Source: Limnobaculum zhutongyuii (GTDB taxonomy: Bacteria > Pseudomonadota > Gammaproteobacteria > Enterobacterales > Enterobacteriaceae). From it: DNA of 64,000 nt. This document shows positions 45,308 through 53,175 of this stretch, in pieces. The notes under the pieces are model-generated. The model was not told the origin of the DNA, searched no databases, and was given only the letters and a program-made list of their open reading frames with translations. The position numbers and the translations under genes are program-made. How positions within the stretch are numbered: position 1 is the stretch's first letter; every line of letters begins with the position of its first letter. The stretch spans positions 2,418,001 through 2,482,000 of the forward strand of contig NZ_CP034752.1 of the NCBI RefSeq assembly GCF_004295645.1, in the 5' to 3' direction.

Positions 45308-45721
45308 TTACTCAAAACCCGAAAATAACACCGTCAGAATAACCACGCCCCACTGTACCAACACTGAAAGTCCAGCCCGATGCAGCAATTGACGAGCACC
45401 TGCCCAGCGAGAATCCAGACTACGGTTATTTTCCCCTTTCTTCCCCCAGCACATATTGATCGCCGTATCAAAAATCTCAGTTTTTTCGGGAAAACGATAA
45501 AGGATATTGAACAGGTGAGAGTCCATCCACAAGCGCCAGCAATAGTAGTGACATGCAAGCCCAAGCATTAAAGAAACAGCCAGCATCACCACGGAATAGT
45601 CAGCGAAAAATAACATAAGCAATGCAAATAACATGGCAAATGCAGAAAGCGCCGCAAAATAACGCCAGCTATTCAGCGTAGCGATTAACACTTTTCCGGC
45701 GATCGGATGCTCGGTTATCAT
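45308..45721 (-). CDS. membrane protein of unknown function beside ynbD
   Basis: A 137-residue protein. Two adjacent helices are at about 18-60 (YFAALSAFAMLFALLMLFF, SVVMLAVSLMLGLACHYYCW), a hydrophilic middle is DSHLFNILYRFPEKTEIFDTAINMCWGKKGENNRSLDSRW, and a C-terminal helix is GLSVLVQWGVVILTVLFSGF. It starts 19 bases after the ynbD stop on the same strand, so it is probably co-transcribed. I do not recognise a named family; it may be a lineage-specific member of the ynb locus. Confidence 0.7.
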   Translation of the reverse strand: MITEHPIAGKVLIATLNSWRYFAALSAFAMLFALLMLFFADYSVVMLAVSLMLGLACHYYCWRLWMDSHLFNILYRFPEKTEIFDTAINMCWGKKGENNRSLDSRWAGARQLLHRAGLSVLVQWGVVILTVLFSGFE

Positions 45722-45740
45722 TCAGTTCCCTTTCTGGTTA

Positions 45741-47069
45741 TTAAACTAAGTAACGCTTAGCCCAGCAATTCAGGGCTTTCAGATGAGACTCTCTAAAAAT
45801 AATCTTTGGACGAGCCTGACGAATCATCGCTTCAGCCTCTTCAATGCTGGTCACTCGCTGCTGCTGTAACAACCAGGCCGCCACCACAATCGCACTACGC
45901 GATAATCCCAATGCACAATGAACTAACACTTGCCCATGGGAACATAACTCATTGAGCGCCTGTACGGAATGCTGTAGTTCCTCCTCACTCGGCGCCAGTA
46001 AATCAAGCTGTGGGCAGGCAATGTAAGCAACAGCAGGAATACGAGTGCTCCTTTGCCATTCTGAAGTCATATCCAGTACCGCCTTTACCGATACCGCATG
46101 GCGTGGGTAACTGCCTAGAAGGATACCCTCCGTAATCTGATTATTTCGATCGTATTTAGCACTGAAATAACGGAATGAGCACCATGCACCAATTTGATAA
46201 GGCGCTAACAGAAAACGCGCTGAAGGAGACATATTACCCGCTGCATTCTTTTGAAAAATCGCACTCCCTAACCCGCTATAACCTAACGCTACCATCAGCA
46301 ATGCAACCGCAGGCCATATCAGTATCCAAAAACCACTTCCCAACCAGTAAGCCAGAGCGGCTAAAACCAAGGCGGCTGAAGAATAGTAAAGCGCTAACCG
46401 CCGGGCAAAGGGATCCTGACTTGGTTGCCAGCGCCAACGGGTAGCCACAGGCAAGGCATAACTAATAATAATGCCAACAAATAATCCGGTAACTACATCA
46501 ATAAAATGATGCTGCCAGGTGGTCAACACAGAGATACCGATTAAGGTAAACCAACCGTGTAACAGCCAACGCCACTTTGAAGAAGTATGGGGATAGAAAC
46601 GCAACCAGAGTAGCCAAAGCAAAATAATGTGCAGCGATGGCGCCTGATTATAGGGAAGATCGAACATCTCCAGTTGCTGAAACAACCAGCCGAACATACC
46701 GTCGCTTATTGGCCTGATAAAACTAAATCTTAATGGAAAAAGCAAAAAACCGACACAAGCGGCAACGGAAGCAACGGCCAGACGCAAGCCATGCACCATT
46801 AACTCTCGACGAGAAGTACAAATAAACAGTGAAATGCCATACAACAGATCGATGCTCCAGTAAGGAACAATGGTCCATGGCCAAAAAGGAATTGATGACT
46901 CCCAGCTAAATGCCAGTACAGCAACATCATCCCGTGTTGCTGTATATTGATTCACCTGTCCATAGGTTAAAAAGAAGAAAGGTGCTAAAAATAGCAGCCA
47001 GATACCAGCCCTTAACCAAAGCTGCCGGCGAGAATCAGGATTTAACGTTAGTTCATTCATTCGACGCAC
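45741..47069 (-). CDS. ynbD: PAP2 / dual-specificity phosphatase fusion YnbD
   Basis: A 442-residue inner-membrane protein matching YnbD of E. coli. The N-terminal two-thirds has several membrane helices and a PAP2-type phosphatase core (PSLHIILLWL and WQHHFIDVVTGLFVG). The C-terminal about 130 residues form a cytosolic cysteine phosphatase with the P-loop HCALGLSRSAIV, followed by AEAMIRQARPKIIF. The family is predicted to dephosphorylate a lipid phosphate or diphosphate. It is separated from the ynbABC genes by the microcin-like gene and its flanking AT-rich DNA. Confidence 0.88.
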   Translation of the reverse strand: MRRMNELTLNPDSRRQLWLRAGIWLLFLAPFFFLTYGQVNQYTATRDDVAVLAFSWESSIPFWPWTIVPYWSIDLLYGISLFICTSRRELMVHGLRLAVASVAACVGFLLFPLRFSFIRPISDGMFGWLFQQLEMFDLPYNQAPSLHIILLWLLWLRFYPHTSSKWRWLLHGWFTLIGISVLTTWQHHFIDVVTGLFVGIIISYALPVATRWRWQPSQDPFARRLALYYSSAALVLAALAYWLGSGFWILIWPAVALLMVALGYSGLGSAIFQKNAAGNMSPSARFLLAPYQIGAWCSFRYFSAKYDRNNQITEGILLGSYPRHAVSVKAVLDMTSEWQRSTRIPAVAYIACPQLDLLAPSEEELQHSVQALNELCSHGQVLVHCALGLSRSAIVVAAWLLQQQRVTSIEEAEAMIRQARPKIIFRESHLKALNCWAKRYLV

Positions 47070-47442
47070 TCAGTCCATGATACGCCGTCATCCGGCACTA
47101 TCGTTTGCATTCTCAACGCTTTTATCGCGTTGTTCTGACGTTATCATAACTAATCACGCTGATTTAGAAAGTGCTTTCGATAATGTTTATCGCTTTGCTT
47201 TGTCAGAAAATATTTCACGCAGCTATCATCTCAATAGCATCATATTCTGTTTTTAACTTTAGGAATGAAAGATGGTACATATTATTTATAACAATAATAT
47301 CTTACGTAAAATTAAAGAAAAAAATGAAAAATAACAGAATTGACATCGTCATAAAAAGAAAGTAATAAGAGAAAGGAAAATATTATTTTGCCCCCACCGG
47401 GAAATAAAAAACATTTCCCCGGTGAGAGTCCTGGTTATTTAA
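47070..47442. other. AT-rich spacer between ynbD and the microcin-like gene
   Basis: A 373-base stretch. The ynbD promoter should lie in 47070-47170. On the plus strand a frame from ATG 47183 to 47365 could encode a 60-residue protein with two hydrophobic segments and a very basic tail (KLKKKMKNN...IKRK). It has no good ribosome site, so I do not call it as a gene, but it is discussed as a possible immunity protein. A hairpin lies at 47395-47424. Confidence 0.4.
47395..47424 (-). terminator. hairpin downstream of the microcin-like gene
   Basis: CACCGGGAAAT (47395-47405) pairs with ATTTCCCCGGTG (47413-47424) with one bulged C and a 7-base loop. It lies 19 bases after the stop of the minus-strand gene. 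A U tract is not clear. Confidence 0.6.
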
Positions 47443-47754
47443 TTACCCAATTTTTAATGGATTGATCGCTTTAATAATAGCTGCAATACCATTGAAAACC
47501 GAATCAATAACGGGTGCGCCTACTTGAGCAATACTATTCACACCAAAATCACCAATACCTTTGATTAAATTCAATCCACCGTCTGCTAATGCTCCAATTG
47601 CACTTCCAATAGCGGCACCGTATTCACCTTTATTTCCTGGAGTATTACCGATATCAATAGCATCGCCAATCCCCTGACCAAAATCACGAAAAGCATCAGT
47701 AAAGATTCCTGCGCCGGATACAGATTCAATTTCTGCTACTGTTAATTCTCTCAT
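47443..47754 (-). CDS. class II microcin-like precursor with double-glycine-type leader
   Basis: A 103-residue peptide. The first 15 residues MRELTVAEIESVSGA look like the leaders of colicin V/microcin V (MRTLTLNELDSVSGG) and microcin E492 (ends in GA before Gly). Cleavage after Gly14-Ala15 would leave an 88-residue, Cys-free, Gly/Ala/Ile-rich peptide starting GIFTDAF, with blocks such as GAAIGSAIGALADGG and IAAIIKAINPLKIG. About a fifth of its residues are Gly. It has a near-ideal ribosome site (AAAGGAGA, seven bases before ATG). No ABC exporter, membrane-fusion protein or certain immunity gene lies in the window. It sits between ynbC and ynbD, a site with no such gene in E. coli. Confidence 0.8.
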   Translation of the reverse strand: MRELTVAEIESVSGAGIFTDAFRDFGQGIGDAIDIGNTPGNKGEYGAAIGSAIGALADGGLNLIKGIGDFGVNSIAQVGAPVIDSVFNGIAAIIKAINPLKIG

Positions 47755-48149
47755 GGTAAATCTCCTTTCATATACAAAATCGCTGTATGCGATCTATCTT
47801 AGTTACTAACTATTTATTTAATATTAATGATTATCTAATATAAATAATCATCCGTTATTATTTGAGGGAAATATAACCAACAAATAATTCTTTTAATTAA
47901 GTTAGCAATCTTCGTTTTGTATATTTATTTTTTAACACATGAAGCACATTAAGATAAACATTTTTTCACAAAATAATGTTTTTTGTTAAGTTATGCACAT
48001 AATAGTCTTAACAAATAAATTGAAATGAATAAACACCTAATTCTAATAAGCCAAATAACAATAAAAATTACCATTACTTATTAAAAATAAGCATTAAGCA
48101 ATAAAAAAGGCCCTTAAATAAGGGCCTCAGAAAAAATATTATTTAAAGA
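47755..48149. other. AT-rich upstream region of the microcin-like gene
   Basis: A 395-base region of very low GC with no frame that I can support. It holds an inverted repeat ATGATTAT...ATAATCAT (47827-47834/47844-47851) that may be an operator or promoter element of the microcin-like gene, and the ynbC terminator at 48108. The composition contrasts with the ynb genes and is consistent with an inserted cassette. Confidence 0.5.
48108..48127 (-). terminator. ynbC operon terminator
   Basis: The stem AGGCCCTTA/TAAGGGCCT (48108-48116/48119-48127) is followed by six T on the minus strand, 22 bases after the ynbC stop. It separates ynbABC transcription from the microcin-like gene. Confidence 0.88.
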
Positions 48150-49910
48150 CTATTTAACCCGCACCGCAATTGAAACACTGAAAATACCCCAGTCATCAAT
48201 CAACTGAATTTTTTTCTCGAATCCGGCATGTTCCACCATACTGTCCATCTCTCCCTGTGTACGACAGCGCATCACCCAAGGTTTTCCGCTCTGATGGCTG
48301 GTCAGGGAACGGGCTATCATTTCAAGCTGCGAATGCCAGGGTTGACCGGTATATACCAGTAGGCCGCCTTCAGGAATGGTATCCGCTAATCCTAATAATG
48401 AAGCCTGAACATCTTTGTTCTCAGGAAATAGCTCATATAATCCGGAAACTATTCCCAGCGTTGGATTTGGATTCAGCTCAGCCAGACTCTGACGGTCGAA
48501 AGCATTACCCACAACGAACTCTGCCTTCTCTGACAGATGACGCTCAGCAATCATCTTTTTGCCCTGTTCCACATTCAGTTCGCTGTAATCCCGTAGAAGG
48601 ATGGACTCAATATCCTGTGCATCCCCTATCGCATCCAACACATAACGGCCGTGCCCTGCAGCAATATCGACAATACGTACCGGCATATTACGCTGCTTAA
48701 GGTCGCTAATGGCCTGGCGAATTAAGGTTTCAATATTTGCCTTACGTTGACGAATTCCACGCCAGCCAATGCTATTCAGATACTGCTTATCAATGAAGCG
48801 CCCGAAGCTGTTGCTGCCTTCAGGATGATTACGATAAACATAATCCAGAGTACTGCCCGAATCAAAACCCGTTTCAAAACCGAGGCGTACACCTTTTGAT
48901 GCTTTCCCCAACGAGGACATAGCAGAGGTGAGCCCATGATAATAGTAACGTTTTATCGAGTAATGCGGCAATGGTGCCATTAACTCACGATACTTGTCCG
49001 CATTAGCACTCCAGCGATCCTCTTCACTATAATCATGGCGTTGAGGTGCCATAGTAAATAACTTATCGATGAACGCCCGAATTTTATCAAATGCCAGATG
49101 GCGATCTTTCTCACCCAGTGTATCGTGATAAAAACCGCTCAAAATATGTTTCTCTTTAACCGGGGTATTCAATTGCTGATAGAACTGATGCTGAGGCTTA
49201 TGATGCACCACATAGTCATCCCCGGAGATCAGTAATTGAGTTGGAATAGTAATCGCAGAGGCATCCGCCACGATGCGTTCTGAAGTGCTGTACAGTTCCA
49301 ATAGTATATTGACTGCAATAGCACGGGTAATCAGTGGATCCTGATTAAAAGAGTCAACCCGCTCCTGATCGTGAGTCAGATATTTTCCTTTAACATAAGA
49401 GTTCACATAGAACAAACCGCGGAAACTCTTCATCAGCCCCAAACCTGCCCGGGCAAACGGAACATACAATTTGACCTTAAACGCCGGAGAAGCCAGAATC
49501 AGTCCGCGAATTTTTGGAGCATAGTCATGGGCCCAGGTGGCTGCCAGCACCGCACCAACGCTCTGTGCAATCACAATCACGTTTTCCATCGGCACACCAC
49601 TATCAGCAGAAACATAGCGAACAAACTCATCCACATCCCGCACCGATGTTCCTATACTTGGACTATAGCCCCGCTCTCCTGCTGTTTTACCATGACCACG
49701 GGCATCCCACGCATACATAGGCACATTTGGCATATTCAATTCATCAACGATGTGTTGCAAACGACCAGAATGTTCATGTCCACGGTGAAAAAGCACAATC
49801 ACTTTATCGGCTGTTCCTTCATCCTGAGGCCAGCAACGATAGAATAACTCCGTTCCATCAGAGGTTTTAAACCAATTCTCCGTCGCAGTACGAGGTTGCG
49901 CTAAACTCAT
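48150..49910 (-). CDS. ynbC: alpha/beta-hydrolase - methyltransferase fusion YnbC
   Basis: A 586-residue two-domain protein, the usual YnbC length. Residues 1-290 form a serine hydrolase of the monoacylglycerol-lipase type: oxyanion region VLFHRGHEHSGR, nucleophile in VIAQSVGAVLAATW, acid in ISGDDYVVHH, and His in GFYHDTLGEKDR. Residues about 385-586 form a Rossmann SAM methyltransferase with motif I VDIAAGHGRYVLDAIGD. The substrate is unknown. A lysophospholipid or head-group acting role fits the neighbours. It overlaps the acyltransferase gene by four bases (ATGA). Confidence 0.88.
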   Translation of the reverse strand: MSLAQPRTATENWFKTSDGTELFYRCWPQDEGTADKVIVLFHRGHEHSGRLQHIVDELNMPNVPMYAWDARGHGKTAGERGYSPSIGTSVRDVDEFVRYVSADSGVPMENVIVIAQSVGAVLAATWAHDYAPKIRGLILASPAFKVKLYVPFARAGLGLMKSFRGLFYVNSYVKGKYLTHDQERVDSFNQDPLITRAIAVNILLELYSTSERIVADASAITIPTQLLISGDDYVVHHKPQHQFYQQLNTPVKEKHILSGFYHDTLGEKDRHLAFDKIRAFIDKLFTMAPQRHDYSEEDRWSANADKYRELMAPLPHYSIKRYYYHGLTSAMSSLGKASKGVRLGFETGFDSGSTLDYVYRNHPEGSNSFGRFIDKQYLNSIGWRGIRQRKANIETLIRQAISDLKQRNMPVRIVDIAAGHGRYVLDAIGDAQDIESILLRDYSELNVEQGKKMIAERHLSEKAEFVVGNAFDRQSLAELNPNPTLGIVSGLYELFPENKDVQASLLGLADTIPEGGLLVYTGQPWHSQLEMIARSLTSHQSGKPWVMRCRTQGEMDSMVEHAGFEKKIQLIDDWGIFSVSIAVRVK

Positions 49911-50545
49911 GAATCTCTCCCTTGTGCATTATTTTGCAGCGATTCAAATCGCTGTTTTAAATCCGATATAAAGACTGATTTGTCTGAGCGACAATAAACA
50001 GGCTCATCAACATAGACGTCAATAAAAAAAGGAACAGGTATCCATTGCCCTTTTCCCATAGCGCGCCCCAGTCCATGCATAAATACTGGCGTTACCGGTA
50101 CCTCTGGAAATTGCTGACACAAATACCAGAGCCCGGACTTAAATTCAGATAACCGTTCAGGTTCCCCACGAGTACCTTCAGGAAACAAAACTAATATTTT
50201 TCCTTCCTGCAGCGCCTGAACACATCCAGCCAGAGGGTCGCTCTGTTTTGGATCGCCCCCCCGCACAACGGGAATAATGCCAACCACTCGGGTAGCAAAC
50301 CAAGCCACCCAGCGGTTTTTCAGGAAATAATCAGCTGCCGCAGCCGGATGTACCAGATGCACCTTTGATAGAGGAAACAGTGTTAATAACGTTAGTAAAT
50401 CCAGATGACTATTATGGTTAGCAATGATAATTCCCGGCCCTTTTATCGGCAGTCGTTTGCGATTGGCAACGGAAACCCCCAACCATGCCAACACTACCGG
50501 ATAGGCGATTAACACCACAAACAGCAAACGCAATAGTCGGTTCAT
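49907..50545 (-). CDS. PlsC-like 1-acyl-glycerol-3-phosphate acyltransferase
   Basis: A 212-residue acyltransferase starting MNRLLRLLFVVL. This start is chosen over the upstream ATG 50557 because GGAGG is five bases before it and would overlap the other start. One N-terminal membrane helix is present. The catalytic HX4D motif is in NHNSHLDLLTL, the glycerol-phosphate motif is FPEGTRGEPERL, and VTPVFMHGLG is typical. Family members acylate lysophosphatidate; a dedicated role in the ynb lipid pathway is inferred. E. coli ynbABCD lacks this gene as far as I know. Confidence 0.85.
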   Translation of the reverse strand: MNRLLRLLFVVLIAYPVVLAWLGVSVANRKRLPIKGPGIIIANHNSHLDLLTLLTLFPLSKVHLVHPAAAADYFLKNRWVAWFATRVVGIIPVVRGGDPKQSDPLAGCVQALQEGKILVLFPEGTRGEPERLSEFKSGLWYLCQQFPEVPVTPVFMHGLGRAMGKGQWIPVPFFIDVYVDEPVYCRSDKSVFISDLKQRFESLQNNAQGRDS

Positions 50546-50563
50546 TCTGACCTCCATCGCGAA

Positions 50564-51481
50564 TTAATAGTGTAAATAATATAAAACGTGAAAAAACAGC
50601 GGCGCGGTATAAATCAATGAATCCAGACGGTCCAAAATACCACCGTGCCCCGGCAGCAATTTACCTGAATCTTTTACGCCAATATCACGTTTAACCGCGG
50701 ACATCACCACATCACCAATAAAGCCGGTTATACCAATTAATAACCCAACCAGCAGCGATTCCCAACCACTTAGCGGCGTTAATATTCCCCCCAGTAACCA
50801 GGCCAGGAACATGGTGGTTACCACCCCACCCACTAAGCCTTCCAGCGTTTTATTCGGGCTGACTTTTGGAATCACTTTGATGCGGCCAAATGATTTGCCC
50901 CATAAGTACTGAGCAATATCGTTACATTCCGTCAAAACCACCAGAAAAATAACCAATAAAGGCCCGGTTTCAGGCTTTCCGGGTAGTACCGTCAAATAGG
51001 CTACGTGGCTAATCGCAAACACCGTAGTCATTACTCCCCAATGCAGCATCGAAGCTGAATGGAGGAAATCCTTATTATTACCAATCAACACCATCCGCAT
51101 CGGCAGGAACAGGAACACATAAACCGGAATAAATACCAGGAACATGCTGTACCATTCAATGCCTATCCAGTAATACTGAATCGGGATCGCAATATAAGCC
51201 CATAGCAAAGGCATATGATCGGTGCGTCGGGTTGGTATTAGCGTCAGATACTCTTTTAACGCCAGAAAGCTAATAATGGCAAAAATTGTCAGCGAAATTG
51301 CCCTGGGAGTAGAAATTGCCAGGGCAAAGACAATCACAATCCACCACCAGGTGTTAATTCTCTGACGCAGTTCTGTCCAGTCACGTTCCGGTGAACGCAG
51401 TGACATTACTCGAATGGTAATACTGGCGATAATCAGCAGCGCAAACATGATGATTAACGCACGAATCAAGATTGGGCTCAT
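50564..51481 (-). CDS. ynbB: CDP-diglyceride synthase homologue YnbB
   Basis: A 305-residue polytopic protein of the CdsA family. The signature SPNKTLEGLVGG...KRDIGVKDSGKLLPGHGGILDRLDSL is complete, including the Asp pair that binds Mg. CdsA makes CDP-diacylglycerol. E. coli YnbB has been reported as a CdsA paralogue that supports synthesis of the glycolipid MPIase. It lies 15 bases after ynbA, and the acyltransferase gene follows 18 bases later, so the three are one operon. Confidence 0.92.
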   Translation of the reverse strand: MSPILIRALIIMFALLIIASITIRVMSLRSPERDWTELRQRINTWWWIVIVFALAISTPRAISLTIFAIISFLALKEYLTLIPTRRTDHMPLLWAYIAIPIQYYWIGIEWYSMFLVFIPVYVFLFLPMRMVLIGNNKDFLHSASMLHWGVMTTVFAISHVAYLTVLPGKPETGPLLVIFLVVLTECNDIAQYLWGKSFGRIKVIPKVSPNKTLEGLVGGVVTTMFLAWLLGGILTPLSGWESLLVGLLIGITGFIGDVVMSAVKRDIGVKDSGKLLPGHGGILDRLDSLIYTAPLFFHVLYYLHY

Positions 51482-51496
51482 ATTATGGCTCCCCGA

Positions 51497-52099
51497 CTAT
51501 GAGTTAACCTCTGCCAATGCTCTGCGACAGCGATTCAGGCAGGTCCATGCTAATAAAACAGATACCAAAGAAAACAGTATCCAACTCCATTCCATACATA
51601 CCGGCCAAATAAAAATAGCCAATGCATAAGCGCCAAAAATCAGCGCTCTGTCACTTTTTCCCATTGGCCCATCATAGCGCCGGGAGGCGCCAATGGTTTG
51701 AGCCAGTACACCACAAAATTCGGTCAAAATGGACAGTAATACCGCCAGTAAAACCAGCCACTGCGTTGCTCCCGGCAATAACGCAAAAGGCAAATAAAGC
51801 GCGGCATCAGAGATCACATCGCCGGTTTCATTTAGCAATGCACCCAGCTTTGATTTTTGGTTATATTCCCGAGCTAATAACCCATCAATAGCGTTTAGCG
51901 CCATACGAATAAACAGGAATATTGGCAGAATCAGAAATAGAGCGGGACGAGGAAAAAAGAAGAGCAGAACGCCAATAGCAACCGATGCTATCAAGGCAGC
52001 CAGCGTAACCTGATTAGCCGTTACACCTGCACGAAAAAGACGTTTTAACAGAGGTCTCAATAAGGCCTGAAACCGTGGCTTAAGATCGTATAGAGTCAT
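51497..52099 (-). CDS. ynbA: CDP-alcohol phosphatidyltransferase-like protein YnbA
   Basis: A 200-residue membrane protein of the CDP-alcohol phosphatidyltransferase superfamily with about six hydrophobic segments. The catalytic motif reads DGLLAREYNQKSKLGALLN, then ETGDVISD. DG, AR, G and two acidic residues are present, but the position usually occupied by the first paired Asp before DG is Asn (NAIDG), and GALLN carries Asn where Asp is common. It is probably active on an unusual head group, but this is inference. It is the first gene of the ynbA-ynbB-acyltransferase-ynbC operon. Confidence 0.9.
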   Translation of the reverse strand: MTLYDLKPRFQALLRPLLKRLFRAGVTANQVTLAALIASVAIGVLLFFFPRPALFLILPIFLFIRMALNAIDGLLAREYNQKSKLGALLNETGDVISDAALYLPFALLPGATQWLVLLAVLLSILTEFCGVLAQTIGASRRYDGPMGKSDRALIFGAYALAIFIWPVCMEWSWILFSLVSVLLAWTCLNRCRRALAEVNS

Positions 52100-52324
52100 A
52101 AATCCCTGTGACCGCTAAAAGCAACACCTTACTATGTGTGAGTCACGCTACAGCACCCCCTGATGCTAATCAACCAAAAACTATCCGGAACTTATGTTGT
52201 AGCATAATTTAATTTGTAACATTTCTCTGCATTGGGCAGGTTATAAGCCCCATAAATCACTTCACACTCACTTCATTAACCCCCGTTATGCTGAACTTAT
52301 CGTTTTACTGACCCTCGTTAAGCT

Positions 52325-52951
52325 ATGAACAGAACCAGACTTCCCATCTTACTGACAGCATTAGCCATTATCATTGTCGCGTCACTGTTTATCTTTCTAC
52401 CGAAAAGCTATGGTTATCAGCCACAGTCAGGCGACATCATATTTCACACCTCTCGTTCATCTCAAAGTCAGGCTATCCAGTTAGCGACTCATTCTCCTTA
52501 TAGCCATATGGGAATTATTCTGTTTAGGAATAACAAACCTTATGTGTATGAAGCCTCCAAACGTGTGCAATACACGCCGTTAAATCAATGGATTGAACGA
52601 GGTACTAACGGTAAATATGTAGTAAAAAGACTCAAGCAACCGTTAACAACCGCACAGCAGCAACAGATACAAAAAACCGCGCAGCTCTATGCCAATGCAC
52701 CCTATGACTTGAGCTTTTCATGGTCAGATGAAAGGCAATATTGTTCTGAACTGGTGTGGAAAATCTATTTTAATGCGCTTGGAATAAAAATTGGCAATCT
52801 GCAAAAATTACGAGAGTTTGATCTCACCTCCTCCCCGGTGAAAAAGAAACTGGCAGAACGATATGGCTCATCGATTCCACTGGATGAGACAGTCATATCT
52901 CCCGATGCAATATTTGACTCACCGCTTTTAACGCTAGTGGGAAAGAAATAA
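52325..52951 (+). CDS. YiiX/YebB-like permuted papain-fold hydrolase
   Basis: A 208-residue protein with an N-terminal membrane or signal segment (LPILLTALAIIIVASLFIFL). A permuted NlpC/P60-papain domain follows: SGDIIFHTSR, the catalytic His in YSHMGIILF, and the catalytic Cys in QYCSELVWKIY. Related proteins are predicted amidases or acyl hydrolases (DUF830/YiiX). The substrate is unknown. It ends just before a terminator whose stem overlaps the promoter of the next operon. It is divergent from the ynb operon. Confidence 0.82.
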   Translation: MNRTRLPILLTALAIIIVASLFIFLPKSYGYQPQSGDIIFHTSRSSQSQAIQLATHSPYSHMGIILFRNNKPYVYEASKRVQYTPLNQWIERGTNGKYVVKRLKQPLTTAQQQQIQKTAQLYANAPYDLSFSWSDERQYCSELVWKIYFNALGIKIGNLQKLREFDLTSSPVKKKLAERYGSSIPLDETVISPDAIFDSPLLTLVGKK

Positions 52952-52976
52952 CCTTATAAATTAAAAATAATAGATA

Positions 52977-53005
52977 TTGCTATTTATTAGGCGGCGGTCT
53001 ATGAT
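52977..53005 (+). promoter_or_regulatory. candidate promoter of the rtcB2-prfH operon
   Basis: TTGCTA (52977-52982), a 17-base spacer and TATGAT (53000-53005). The -10 hexamer lies in the loop of the terminator hairpin of the upstream gene. The predicted start near 53012 leaves a 160-base leader that includes a short reading frame. Confidence 0.45.
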
Positions 53006-53018
53006 GCCGCCGTTTTTT
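52990..53018 (+). terminator. terminator of the YiiX-like gene
   Basis: A GC-only stem (CGGCGG 52992-52997 with CCGCCG 53007-53012) is followed by TTTTTT. It is an intrinsic terminator 40 bases after the stop codon. Confidence 0.85.
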
Positions 53019-53054
53019 ATTCAACCCACTATTCACTGACAAAGGAGGTATATC

Positions 53055-53102
53055 ATGCAACAAATTCAATTAAATACCCTTTGCAGGCGTATCCAGGACT
53101 AA
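53055..53102 (+). CDS. 15-codon upstream reading frame in the rtcB2 leader
   Basis: ATG 53055 follows AAAGGAGG by six bases, the strongest ribosome site in this part of the window, and reads MQQIQLNTLCRRIQD then TAA. It ends 73 bases before the rtcB2 start, which itself has no Shine-Dalgarno sequence. The frame's 3' end overlaps the left arm (53083-53097) of a two-part stem with 53120-53135, and the right arm can alternatively form a cUUCGg hairpin (53123-53132). This suggests a regulatory leader peptide. It could also be the remnant of a broken gene. Confidence 0.45.
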   Translation: MQQIQLNTLCRRIQD

Positions 53103-53175
53103 CCCTACCCGTTACACTCCCTGGCTTCGGCCTGCCAATTCGATTTTATCTTTTCTCCAATATATGGATTGGTAT

